DNA of 64,000 bases from Paludibacteraceae bacterium. GTDB taxonomy: Bacteria; Bacteroidota; Bacteroidia; Bacteroidales; Paludibacteraceae. The position numbers and the translations under genes were made by a program. This document shows positions 55,583-63,190 of this stretch, one piece after another; the first letter of the stretch is position 1, and each line of letters starts with the position of its first letter. The notes under the pieces are model-generated. The model worked only from the letters and a program-made list of their open reading frames with translations. It was not told the DNA's origin and searched no databases. The stretch lies in assembly GCA_017527495.1 (NCBI GenBank), contig JAFXPY010000042.1, positions 1 to 64,000 on the forward strand, read 5' to 3'.

Positions 55583-57115
55583 ATGACACCAGACATCACA
55601 CTGACACAAGGTCAGGCAAAAGTATTAAACCAACTTAAGTCGTTCATCACAAGTAGCGACCGCATTTTTGCACTCAAAGGCTATGCCGGAACAGGAAAGA
55701 CAACACTTGTCAGATTCATAATCAAACACCTCAAAGCAAGCAATATCCCTTACAAACTTCTCGCCACAACAGGCCGTGCAGCAAAGATTCTCAAAGACTA
55801 CACCGGATTCGAAGCCAACACTATCCACCACATGATATACAAATTCCGCGACCTCAACAAAGACCTCTCTGAAATAGACACAGAAAACCCTCAAGCCGAC
55901 CAGACCGGACAACTCATGCTCGTATTCGAACCAGTAACAATACAAAACGAAGACAAACCAACGATATATATCGTCGACGAATCATCAATGATTTCTGACA
56001 CACCCGACCCACTCACCACACAAGCAAAATTCGGCAACGGCAAACTACTCACCGAACTTATTGAATACGACAAAAATCCAAAAAGCAAATTTATCTTTGT
56101 GGGCGACCCTTGTCAGCTGCCACCTATTACCTCATCCAACTCTCCGGCATTAGACCCAATCTACCTCAGAACAACATTTCATGTTGGGGTGCAAGAAGCA
56201 GAACTCACACAAATCATGCGACAAACAGACAGCAACGACATAACCTCTGCCGCAGCTAAAATACGCCAAATGTACCAAGTCGCACCTTTCGACGAGACAG
56301 CATATCATGGGCAAAAAGTATGGGGACGCCATCTGCCACTCTCCAATCATAAAAATATCTGCCTGCACTACAGTAAAGAGGACATGCTCGATTACTACTT
56401 CAAGATGATGCAACAAAACGGACGTGAAAATGTCATCTATGTATGCCGACAAAACAAGACATGTGCACAATTGTCTAACCTCATCCGCCAAAGATTAGGC
56501 TACTACGACACCATCAATGTGGGCGACCTGCTTATGGTAATTCAAAACCAGCAAACAACAGGACTTATGAACGGAGATATGGTAGAAGTCATTTCTATCA
56601 ATAAAGACTATCATCACACGCTTCAAGTTAGTAGCCGCTACCACCCATACACCAACCTCCGCTTTATTGAAGCAAGAGTGAGAGAACTATTCTCAGGTAC
56701 AGAAAAAACAACACTCATCCTCGTCAATACACTTGAGCAAAACAACAACCTCGATTCCGACCAACAAACAGGACTATTCATCGATTTTGCAATACGAATG
56801 AAACACCGCGGCATAACACAAAAAAATAATATGCAAGCATTTGCCGAAGCACTAAGCACAGACCCCTACCTCAACGCACTGCGTGTCTCATACGGCTACG
56901 CCGTAACATGCCACAAAGCACAAGGCGGAGAATGGGACAATGTGTTTGTCGACATGCCCGGAAACATGACACTATGCCCAACAAAAGAAAAATTCCAGTG
57001 GATATACACCGCCATGACCAGAGCAAAACAAAATGTACACTTCGTTGACGAATGGTATATTGAAGGCTCTAACAAAGGAAAAGTCCATAGAGTGGACCTT
57101 ACAAGATATCGCTAA
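55583..57115 (+). CDS. RecD/Pif1-like superfamily 1B helicase
   Basis: A 510-aa helicase. Walker A is GYAGTGKTT (33-41), Walker B IYIVDESSMIS, motif with GDPCQLPPI, and the C-terminal UvrD-like SYGYAVTCHKAQGGEWDNVF and YTAMTRAK. This is the short Pif1/RecD2-like class widespread in Bacteroidota, so it may be a bystander. It lies between the CARF module and the adaptation genes, and unwinding of DNA during spacer capture is possible. It is not a known core Cas gene. Confidence 0.85.
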   Translation: MTPDITLTQGQAKVLNQLKSFITSSDRIFALKGYAGTGKTTLVRFIIKHLKASNIPYKLLATTGRAAKILKDYTGFEANTIHHMIYKFRDLNKDLSEIDTENPQADQTGQLMLVFEPVTIQNEDKPTIYIVDESSMISDTPDPLTTQAKFGNGKLLTELIEYDKNPKSKFIFVGDPCQLPPITSSNSPALDPIYLRTTFHVGVQEAELTQIMRQTDSNDITSAAAKIRQMYQVAPFDETAYHGQKVWGRHLPLSNHKNICLHYSKEDMLDYYFKMMQQNGRENVIYVCRQNKTCAQLSNLIRQRLGYYDTINVGDLLMVIQNQQTTGLMNGDMVEVISINKDYHHTLQVSSRYHPYTNLRFIEARVRELFSGTEKTTLILVNTLEQNNNLDSDQQTGLFIDFAIRMKHRGITQKNNMQAFAEALSTDPYLNALRVSYGYAVTCHKAQGGEWDNVFVDMPGNMTLCPTKEKFQWIYTAMTRAKQNVHFVDEWYIEGSNKGKVHRVDLTRYR

Positions 57116-57398
57116 TAGATAATCTTTATATCATAAATCATACAATAGAAACTTCAAAGTGATTAATTCCACCCAGAGCCCAACACAACGGCTCGAACGA
57201 TCTTTGACATATTGCTACATAATTCAAAAGGCTAAAGATTTTTTTTACTCCATATACACCTCTTGCATACCACAAACATCCATTAAAACAAGGCATTCAG
57301 GTATGCAAAATATTTTTTCCACATCCTAATCGTTTACCTTTTAGCCATTTGTGACATATATAATAAAAGAAACTTGCAAAATTAATAAAGAACACAAA

Positions 57399-57433
57399 TT
57401 GCAAATAGATTGCAAACCGTATTTGTAACTTTG
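57399..57433 (+). promoter_or_regulatory. Candidate WYL box and promoter B
   Basis: The identical 18-mer TTGCAAATAGATTGCAAA (57399-57416) as in copy A, then TAACTTTG (57426-57433), 27 bases from box start. Only a 15-codon frame follows before copy C, so it may make a leader RNA. Confidence 0.65.
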
Positions 57434-57563
57434 CATTGTCGAACAAAAAATGACAACATTTCCAAAAACAACCACTCAAAAAACGCCATTCTCATAGAAA
57501 TGTTGCTGAAAATAGTTTTGTACTTCTAATAGTTCTAATTTTGCAACACAAAACAAAACAATT

Positions 57564-57598
57564 ATGCAAATAGAATGCAAAACACACTTGTAACTTTG
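57564..57598 (+). promoter_or_regulatory. Candidate WYL box and promoter C
   Basis: ATGCAAATAGAATGCAAA (57564-57581), two changes from A and B, then TAACTTTG (57591-57598) at the same 27-base distance. The leader after it (GTTTAAACAATATTTAATAA, then CTTTAAAAA) matches the leader after copy A. It serves the 57660 operon. Confidence 0.7.
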
Positions 57599-57659
57599 CA
57601 ATCGAAATCAAACATAATGTTTAAACAATATTTAATAACCCTTTAAAAACTTTTATATT

Positions 57660-58118
57660 ATGCCACAAGAAATAGCATTATTCAGAAATTTTGGTTTATC
57701 AACTCGACAAATAGTTAGTTATTGTCAAAGTCTCAATGCATTCACAAACACAGGCTACACATCACTGGCCGGTAACCACTACTTTGTCTCACTGCGTCTC
57801 TCCAACGGAATTATCATTAAAGAAGATGTCGGCATCGGCTACGCACACACTTTTCTCAATGGGCTAAAAATCTACGACCTCAACTCACGAACTCTACTAT
57901 GTAACGAATCATACAACTGCGTATTCTATTCCAGACAAACAGCAAAAAACTATGCCGTAGATATGCTCACACGATTAGTGATGAAAACAGCACAAAGAGA
58001 AGGAGCATTCCTCAATCAAGACACTGTAAAAAGACGAGCAAGCGAAATCGTAAACGATGCCTACTACAACAACCAAATGGACAATCTAAACAAATACACA
58101 AAACAATTAGGATACTAA
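57660..58118 (+). CDS. Uncharacterised protein, member of a paralogous pair (A)
   Basis: A 152-aa protein I do not recognise. No signal peptide or membrane segment. Its C-terminal half aligns with the next gene product: LKIYDLNSRTLLCNE vs LIYSKDDKTLLAD, YSRQTAKNYAVDMLTR vs YTRHTAASYITDELTN, and a helical end. It is the first gene under promoter C, in the adaptation segment before cas1. Role unknown; nucleic-acid or Cas1-Cas2 partner is speculation. Confidence 0.7.
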   Translation: MPQEIALFRNFGLSTRQIVSYCQSLNAFTNTGYTSLAGNHYFVSLRLSNGIIIKEDVGIGYAHTFLNGLKIYDLNSRTLLCNESYNCVFYSRQTAKNYAVDMLTRLVMKTAQREGAFLNQDTVKRRASEIVNDAYYNNQMDNLNKYTKQLGY

Positions 58119-58139
58119 CATTTAAAACACTATAAATAT

Positions 58140-58601
58140 ATGGAAACAAACACATTAACTTCTTTAGCCAAATTAGATGGCTATCAAACCATGGGCGTAT
58201 CAACAATAACAGGCTCAAATGTAATACAATCACTTCAACTCCCGACAGGCTGGAATCTGCAAGTCGCAGTGCGCGAACTCAAAGGACTCTACATTGTAGA
58301 AGGTTTCGCTCAAGGAGTGGCAAAAGCTTACCTTTCACAAATTTTGATTTACTCTAAAGACGACAAAACATTACTCGCCGACATACAAGTGCCTCACGGA
58401 ACGGACTATACCCGACATACTGCCGCATCATATATAACCGACGAACTTACCAACTACATCTGTCGAGCATGCGAAAAAACGGGCGAAACATACGACATCC
58501 AGCAAATCAAAAACAATGTAATCAGACTCGTCGACGACTGCTATTTCCACGAAAGCTACGACGCAGCACTAACATGGGCAAAAGGAGTAGGAATTTTTTA
58601 A
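58140..58601 (+). CDS. Uncharacterised protein, member of a paralogous pair (B)
   Basis: A 153-aa protein, diverged paralogue of the previous one over most of its length, notably TLLADIQVPHGTDYTRHTAA and a helical end. It begins 21 bases after the first copy, so a duplication in the operon is likely. The first ~45 residues are variable between the two. Cytoplasmic; no known domain. Confidence 0.7.
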   Translation: METNTLTSLAKLDGYQTMGVSTITGSNVIQSLQLPTGWNLQVAVRELKGLYIVEGFAQGVAKAYLSQILIYSKDDKTLLADIQVPHGTDYTRHTAASYITDELTNYICRACEKTGETYDIQQIKNNVIRLVDDCYFHESYDAALTWAKGVGIF

Positions 58602-58616
58602 TCTCCAACAACACTT

Positions 58617-58940
58617 ATGACAAAAAATACCACATATTCAATCAACGATAAGTTAGGGTTTGGTAAATACCGTAATCTAACTGTCAAACAAGTACTTGAA
58701 CGCGACCCTAACTATATCAATTGGTGCAAACAAAACATTCCGCATTTCCAAATCACAGACAATATAGAAACACAAGAAACAAAACAACAACACACCTACC
58801 CTTCTCAACCAATTGACGAACAACTTGACATACTGCTCTGCACACCATGGAACAAACAGTACCGCAAACACTACAAAGACCACACCACAGACGCTCAAAT
58901 AATACAAAAACAACCACAACAATTACTACTTTGGGCATAA
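58617..58940 (+). CDS. Small protein with ExoX C-terminal-like domain
   Basis: A 107-aa protein. Residues 12-42 (LGFGKYRNLTVKQVLERDPN, then YINWCKQN) match the ExoX C-terminal-like/DUF3820 module, a DNA-associated add-on usually found on DnaQ-type exonucleases or quorum-related small proteins. The DEDD exonuclease domain itself is absent. A Gln/Thr/His-rich tail follows. It ends two bases before cas1, so a role in spacer-end trimming with a nuclease partner is possible. Confidence 0.6.
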   Translation: MTKNTTYSINDKLGFGKYRNLTVKQVLERDPNYINWCKQNIPHFQITDNIETQETKQQHTYPSQPIDEQLDILLCTPWNKQYRKHYKDHTTDAQIIQKQPQQLLLWA

Positions 58941-58941
58941 C

Positions 58942-59919
58942 ATGGAACTCGTACTCTCGACATACGGAACAACACTCAACCGCGACAACGGAGCATTCGT
59001 CGTAACACAACAAAACCTACGGCAACGCATACCCGCTGACGACATCAACACAATACAAATCAGCCGCGGAGCAAGCATAACATCTGATGCCGTACTGCTC
59101 GCAATGGAAAAAGAAATAGAAGTCATCTTCGTCGACCAACAAGGCAAACCGCAAGGCAGAATATGGAGCCCACGATACGGCTCAATAAGCACCATACGAA
59201 AAGGACAACTCAAATACACCGAAACACAACATGCCGTACGCTGGATATGCGACATCATAATCAAAAAAATCAGCAACCAACAAGCACTCATGATGGCAAT
59301 GATGCAAAACGATGAGCAAAAGACAATTGCTGAAAACGCCGTACTACGACTGCAAAACTACCAAAATAAAATACGACAACTGCAAGCCGACCGTCTGCAA
59401 GACATCGCCGCAACACTCAGAGGATGGGAAGGAGCAGCATCAAAAATCTACTTCGAGACAATGAACACCTTCCTGCCCGCCGACATGCAAATCAACGAAC
59501 GCACTCAACACCCCGCCATGGACCCATTCAACGCAATGCTTAACTACACCTACGGAATGCTCTACTCAAAAATAGAAGCAGCACTAATCAAAGCAGGCAT
59601 CGACCCATACATCGGACTACTACACCGCGACGAATACAACCGACCCGTACTCGTCTATGACGTAATCGAGATATACCGCATCTGGGCAGACTATGTAGCC
59701 TACAACATAGCATGTCAAAACGTAATCACAGCCGACTGCTACTCTATACGCGCCGATGGATCATGCTGGTTAGAAGGACTAGGACGACGAATCATCATAC
59801 AAGCCTTCAACGACTATATGGAAGACATCGTAGAAATCAACGGAACAAGCCGAACAAGAGAGACACACATCAACCTCTACGCACAAAACTTAGCACAAAA
59901 ATTCAAAAACATAATTTAA
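58942..59919 (+). CDS. cas1: CRISPR adaptation integrase Cas1
   Basis: Integrates new spacers into the array with Cas2. The 325-aa protein has the full set: GWEGAASKIYF with Glu163, GLLHRDEY with His228 and LVYDVIEIYR with Asp240/Glu243. It is not fused to a reverse transcriptase or Cas6. Codon use is very A/C-rich and G-poor on the coding strand, shared with its downstream neighbours. It is followed after 19 bases by the primase-polymerase gene. Confidence 0.95.
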   Translation: MELVLSTYGTTLNRDNGAFVVTQQNLRQRIPADDINTIQISRGASITSDAVLLAMEKEIEVIFVDQQGKPQGRIWSPRYGSISTIRKGQLKYTETQHAVRWICDIIIKKISNQQALMMAMMQNDEQKTIAENAVLRLQNYQNKIRQLQADRLQDIAATLRGWEGAASKIYFETMNTFLPADMQINERTQHPAMDPFNAMLNYTYGMLYSKIEAALIKAGIDPYIGLLHRDEYNRPVLVYDVIEIYRIWADYVAYNIACQNVITADCYSIRADGSCWLEGLGRRIIIQAFNDYMEDIVEINGTSRTRETHINLYAQNLAQKFKNII

Positions 59920-59938
59920 CCCATAAAAACACAAAACT

Positions 59939-60973
59939 ATGCTTTACGGAAAAAACATCAGAAACAACACTGAAATACTCCAACCAATCAGTGCAGAACA
60001 GTTGGCACAACAAATACGCCAACCCGACCAACAAGTGACAAACCTCATCGACAACATGAGAATCATCCGAACCGTCGACCAAAAACGATACGCAGAACTC
60101 AAAAAACAACTGCCATACGTCGTTTGCGGAACATTCCTGCCCGCCACACGACTCACCGAAAACTTTGCAAACATAGATACATTCATCATCGACATCGACC
60201 ACCTGAGCGAAAAACAACTCAACCTCCAAGAAATCCGACAACGCATACAAGCCGACGAACGCGTCTGCCTATGCTTCACCTCACCAAGCCAAGACGGAAT
60301 AAAAATACTCTTCCAACTCACACAACCATGCTACGACCACGGACTATACACACTATTCTACAAAACATTCGCGCAACACTTCGCCACCCGATACGGACTG
60401 CAACAAGTCGTCGACACACGCACATCAGACGTAACACGAGCCTGCTTCATCAGTCATGACCCCGAAGCCTACTACAACCCACAACCACAAACCGTCAACC
60501 TCAACGACTATATCAACCCAGACTCACCACAAGAAATGTTCGACCTGCAACGACAATTCCAACAACAAGAAAAACAACAAAACCAACAAAGAAAAGACCC
60601 GCAGCAACAAAACACAACAGACACCCACACATCAAACGACCCCGACAAAGAAGCCATGCTGCACATCAAAGAAATACTCAACCTGCAAAAGACAAAAGCC
60701 GAAAAACAACCCGTCTATGTACCCGAACAACTCAACAACATAATCAACGGACTCACAGAATTTCTCAACTCCGCAGGACTGCAAATCACACAAATCAAAG
60801 ACATACAATACGGAAAACAAATCACAGCCCGGCTCTCACAACGACAATCACAATGCAACCTATTCTTCGGCAAAAGAGGATTCACCGTCGTGCAAACCAC
60901 CAAAGCCGGAACCAACACCGAACTCAACCAACTCACACAACAACTCATACAACAATACCTCGACAGCAACTAA
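59939..60973 (+). CDS. CRISPR-associated primase-polymerase (CAPP, type B/VirE-N like)
   Basis: A 344-aa archaeo-eukaryotic-type primase. It has an N-terminal BT4734/VirE-N-like fold with metal-binding ID (FIIDIDHLSE, Asp85 and Asp87), SPSQDGIKILFQL (motif II, residues 115-127), and DTRTSDVTRACF (motif III). After a Gln-rich linker (about 200-235) the C-terminal 110 residues may be a nucleic-acid-binding domain. Lying between cas1 and cas2 fits CAPP enzymes, proposed to supply or repair DNA for spacer acquisition. No reverse transcriptase is present here. Confidence 0.82.
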   Translation: MLYGKNIRNNTEILQPISAEQLAQQIRQPDQQVTNLIDNMRIIRTVDQKRYAELKKQLPYVVCGTFLPATRLTENFANIDTFIIDIDHLSEKQLNLQEIRQRIQADERVCLCFTSPSQDGIKILFQLTQPCYDHGLYTLFYKTFAQHFATRYGLQQVVDTRTSDVTRACFISHDPEAYYNPQPQTVNLNDYINPDSPQEMFDLQRQFQQQEKQQNQQRKDPQQQNTTDTHTSNDPDKEAMLHIKEILNLQKTKAEKQPVYVPEQLNNIINGLTEFLNSAGLQITQIKDIQYGKQITARLSQRQSQCNLFFGKRGFTVVQTTKAGTNTELNQLTQQLIQQYLDSN

Positions 60974-60975
60974 AT

Positions 60976-61452
60976 ATGCCACGAAAAAAACAACCCATCA
61001 ACTATATCGCCATACTCAAAAACATGGCACAAAACGGCATCGACACACCGCCAAACCAACAACCGACAGACACAAAAGGCGAACTGCCACCACTCAACGA
61101 AAGAATCGACAGAATACTCAACACCATCAACAACCGAAAACGACCCGCAGGACAAATGCTCTTCTTCGTAATGTACGACATAGAATCCGACAAAACAAGA
61201 CGACTCGTCGTCAAATACCTCGAAAACAAAGGATGCACACGCATCCAAAAATCCATATTCCTAGCCGACCTGCCAATGGACAAATACCAAGCCATACGCG
61301 ACGACCTAACCGAAGTACAGGCAGCCTACAACAACAACGACTCAATACTCGTCGTACCAATCACAACAGACTACCTCAGAGCAATGAAAATAATCGGACA
61401 AAACATAAATGTCGACATCATCACACATACCAAAAACACAATGTTCTTCTAA
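60976..61452 (+). CDS. cas2: Cas2 with N-terminal extension
   Basis: A 159-aa Cas2. The ferredoxin core starts near residue 60 (MLFFVMYDIESDKTRRLVVK with the conserved Asp68) and ends in DIITHTKNTMFF. The first 58 residues (MPRKKQPINYIAILKNMAQN and a Pro/Asn-rich stretch) are extra and could tether Cas2 to a partner. The ATG at 60976 follows the primase stop closely; a longer frame upstream is unlikely. Confidence 0.88.
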   Translation: MPRKKQPINYIAILKNMAQNGIDTPPNQQPTDTKGELPPLNERIDRILNTINNRKRPAGQMLFFVMYDIESDKTRRLVVKYLENKGCTRIQKSIFLADLPMDKYQAIRDDLTEVQAAYNNNDSILVVPITTDYLRAMKIIGQNINVDIITHTKNTMFF

Positions 61453-61738
61453 GATGAAAAGTGAAATTTGAAAAGTGAAAGGAGAAAAATTTTCCGTTAG
61501 GAAATATCTTTTAATAGCACAATGTATCTTTTTACTACACCATTTTCCGTTAGGAAATATCTATTCACCACATCTCTATCAACGGCGTTAGCCGTTACAT
61601 TTCAATAGAAAACGGAATTATCACCCAAAAACACAACCATGATAGCGGTTGCACAATGACAATAAAAAATCCTATTTACCAAAACTCCGCAAATAACCCA
61701 ATGAACAAATGGTAAATGAACAAATGGTAAATAAATTC
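61453..61738. repeat. Left repeat block beside the TPR gene
   Basis: Begins with AAAGTGAAATTTGAAAAGTG-like text, then the composite repeat: a TTTCC-GTTA-GGAAA hairpin and tail (61491-61516), a second copy at 61547-61572, CACCACATCTCTATCA, then AACGGC-GTTA-GCCGTT (61581-61596). The same composite, about 120 bases, recurs at 63475-63598 on the far side of the TPR gene. 61638-61660 holds a GATA-loop copy. No gene. Confidence 0.75.
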
Positions 61739-63190
61739 ATGACCGCAACAGAAATAACACAACTCCGACGACAAGGCAAACTCAAAGAAGCACTCGAAGC
61801 CGTAGAACAACAACGCCGGGACAACCCCGGCGACTATGCCATCGCATGCGCCGCAGCATGGGTCTATTACGCCATCATCAAACAAAACAAAGACAACCTC
61901 AACGAAGTAAACAAAAACCTGCAAAACATAGCACAACTACAACTGCCGGCAAAAGAAAACATCATATACGAATCAATCGTGTGGGCAATATATAACGTAC
62001 TTGACAGCGTAAAAAAACAACAAAACACACTACCACAAATCAAACAAACACTCAACCTACTCGACCAACTGCCCATTAACCGACAACACGAAAGCTACTA
62101 CGCACTACTCAACACCGCAACAAAACAAGAAGACCCACAAACACTACTCGCCATAATCAAATGGTGGAACCTCAACAAACTCAGACAACAAGACTACCAA
62201 CAAACTCAACACAACGGTGAACAACTCATGCCACTCGCCGAAAAAGCCTACTACGCACAAGCCAAAGCCATACTCAACAACACTAACGACACCGTAATAA
62301 CAGCCTACCTGCCACTACTCATACAAAGACAACAAAAACACCCGCAATACACCTACCTCACCTACTACATAACCAAAATGCAAAACAAAATAGGACAACA
62401 CCAACAAGCACTCGAAACACTCAAACCATTTGCAAAAAAGAAAAACAGCGAATTCTGGATCTGGACACTCATAGCCGAAATGCAAGACAACGAAGACGAC
62501 AAAATGACATACTACTGCAAAGCACTCACATGCCACACAAAAGACGAAATGGCAATCAATATGAACCGAACAATAGGACAATACATGTTCCAAAACCAAC
62601 AAACACAAACAGGCAAATACCTCATCGAAAAAGCAGTAGCAACCTACCGACGACACCCCGAATGGAAAATACCACAAGAACTCATCCACCTACTTAATTC
62701 AGCCGAATATCAACACATCCAACCGCAACTCAACACACAATATATCCAACAACAAGCACAAAAAGCCGAGGAATACCTCTACGGACAACTCACCACAACA
62801 AAAGCCATTATCTACGACATCAACACTGACAAGGGCATCATCGACATCATTACAGAAAACCAACAAACAAAAAACATACGCACCAACCGCAAAAACAAAT
62901 ACACTATCGGACAACTCATCAGCATCACACACCCCGCAGAAAACACAGGCAAAAAAATCAACGCCTTGCAAATCACGCCCATCAACGAACCCGACAACAA
63001 CCTATTCTACAAACCATTCAGCGGAAAAATAAAAATCATCAACAACCAATGCGGCTTCGTAGAAAACATCTACATACCCCAACACCTACTCACCAACCTC
63101 ACCAATGGCGAAACAATACAAGGCATCGCCCACCGCTCCTACGATCGCAAAAAAGACAGCCTCACATGGCAAGCGCTCAAGATAAAATGA
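61739..63190 (+). CDS. TPR protein with C-terminal OB/cold-shock-like domain
   Basis: A 483-aa protein. Residues about 1-340 are helical TPR-like repeats (LRRQGKLKEALEAVEQQRRD is typical). The C-terminal 140 residues have two beta-rich segments, KAIIYDINTDKGIIDIITEN and FSGKIKIINNQCGFVENI, with the look of OB/cold-shock folds binding nucleic acid. TPR plus OB-fold proteins occur in defence contexts such as TOTE-type systems, where a primase is also present. The start at 61739 (MTATEITQLRR) is preferred; the frame opens at 61709 in a repeated ATGGTAAATGAACAA. Function unknown. Confidence 0.6.
   Translation: MTATEITQLRRQGKLKEALEAVEQQRRDNPGDYAIACAAAWVYYAIIKQNKDNLNEVNKNLQNIAQLQLPAKENIIYESIVWAIYNVLDSVKKQQNTLPQIKQTLNLLDQLPINRQHESYYALLNTATKQEDPQTLLAIIKWWNLNKLRQQDYQQTQHNGEQLMPLAEKAYYAQAKAILNNTNDTVITAYLPLLIQRQQKHPQYTYLTYYITKMQNKIGQHQQALETLKPFAKKKNSEFWIWTLIAEMQDNEDDKMTYYCKALTCHTKDEMAINMNRTIGQYMFQNQQTQTGKYLIEKAVATYRRHPEWKIPQELIHLLNSAEYQHIQPQLNTQYIQQQAQKAEEYLYGQLTTTKAIIYDINTDKGIIDIITENQQTKNIRTNRKNKYTIGQLISITHPAENTGKKINALQITPINEPDNNLFYKPFSGKIKIINNQCGFVENIYIPQHLLTNLTNGETIQGIAHRSYDRKKDSLTWQALKIK

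Larger units (their letters stand above)
57116..57659. other. Regulatory region with two WYL-like boxes and several promoters
   Basis: A 544-base gap. Box/promoter B is at 57399-57433 and C at 57564-57598. Another -7 element TAATTTTG is at 57536-57543 with TTTTG at 57516. A 15-codon frame (57450-57497, MTTFPKTTTQKTPFS) follows promoter B and could be a leader peptide, but support is weak. The region upstream of 57380 shows nothing clear. Confidence 0.6.

Noticed and set aside
55583..57115. RecD/Pif1-like helicase as a defining part of the CRISPR system
   Set aside because: Kept only as a neighbour: this helicase class is widespread in Bacteroidota and has no Cas-specific feature here.
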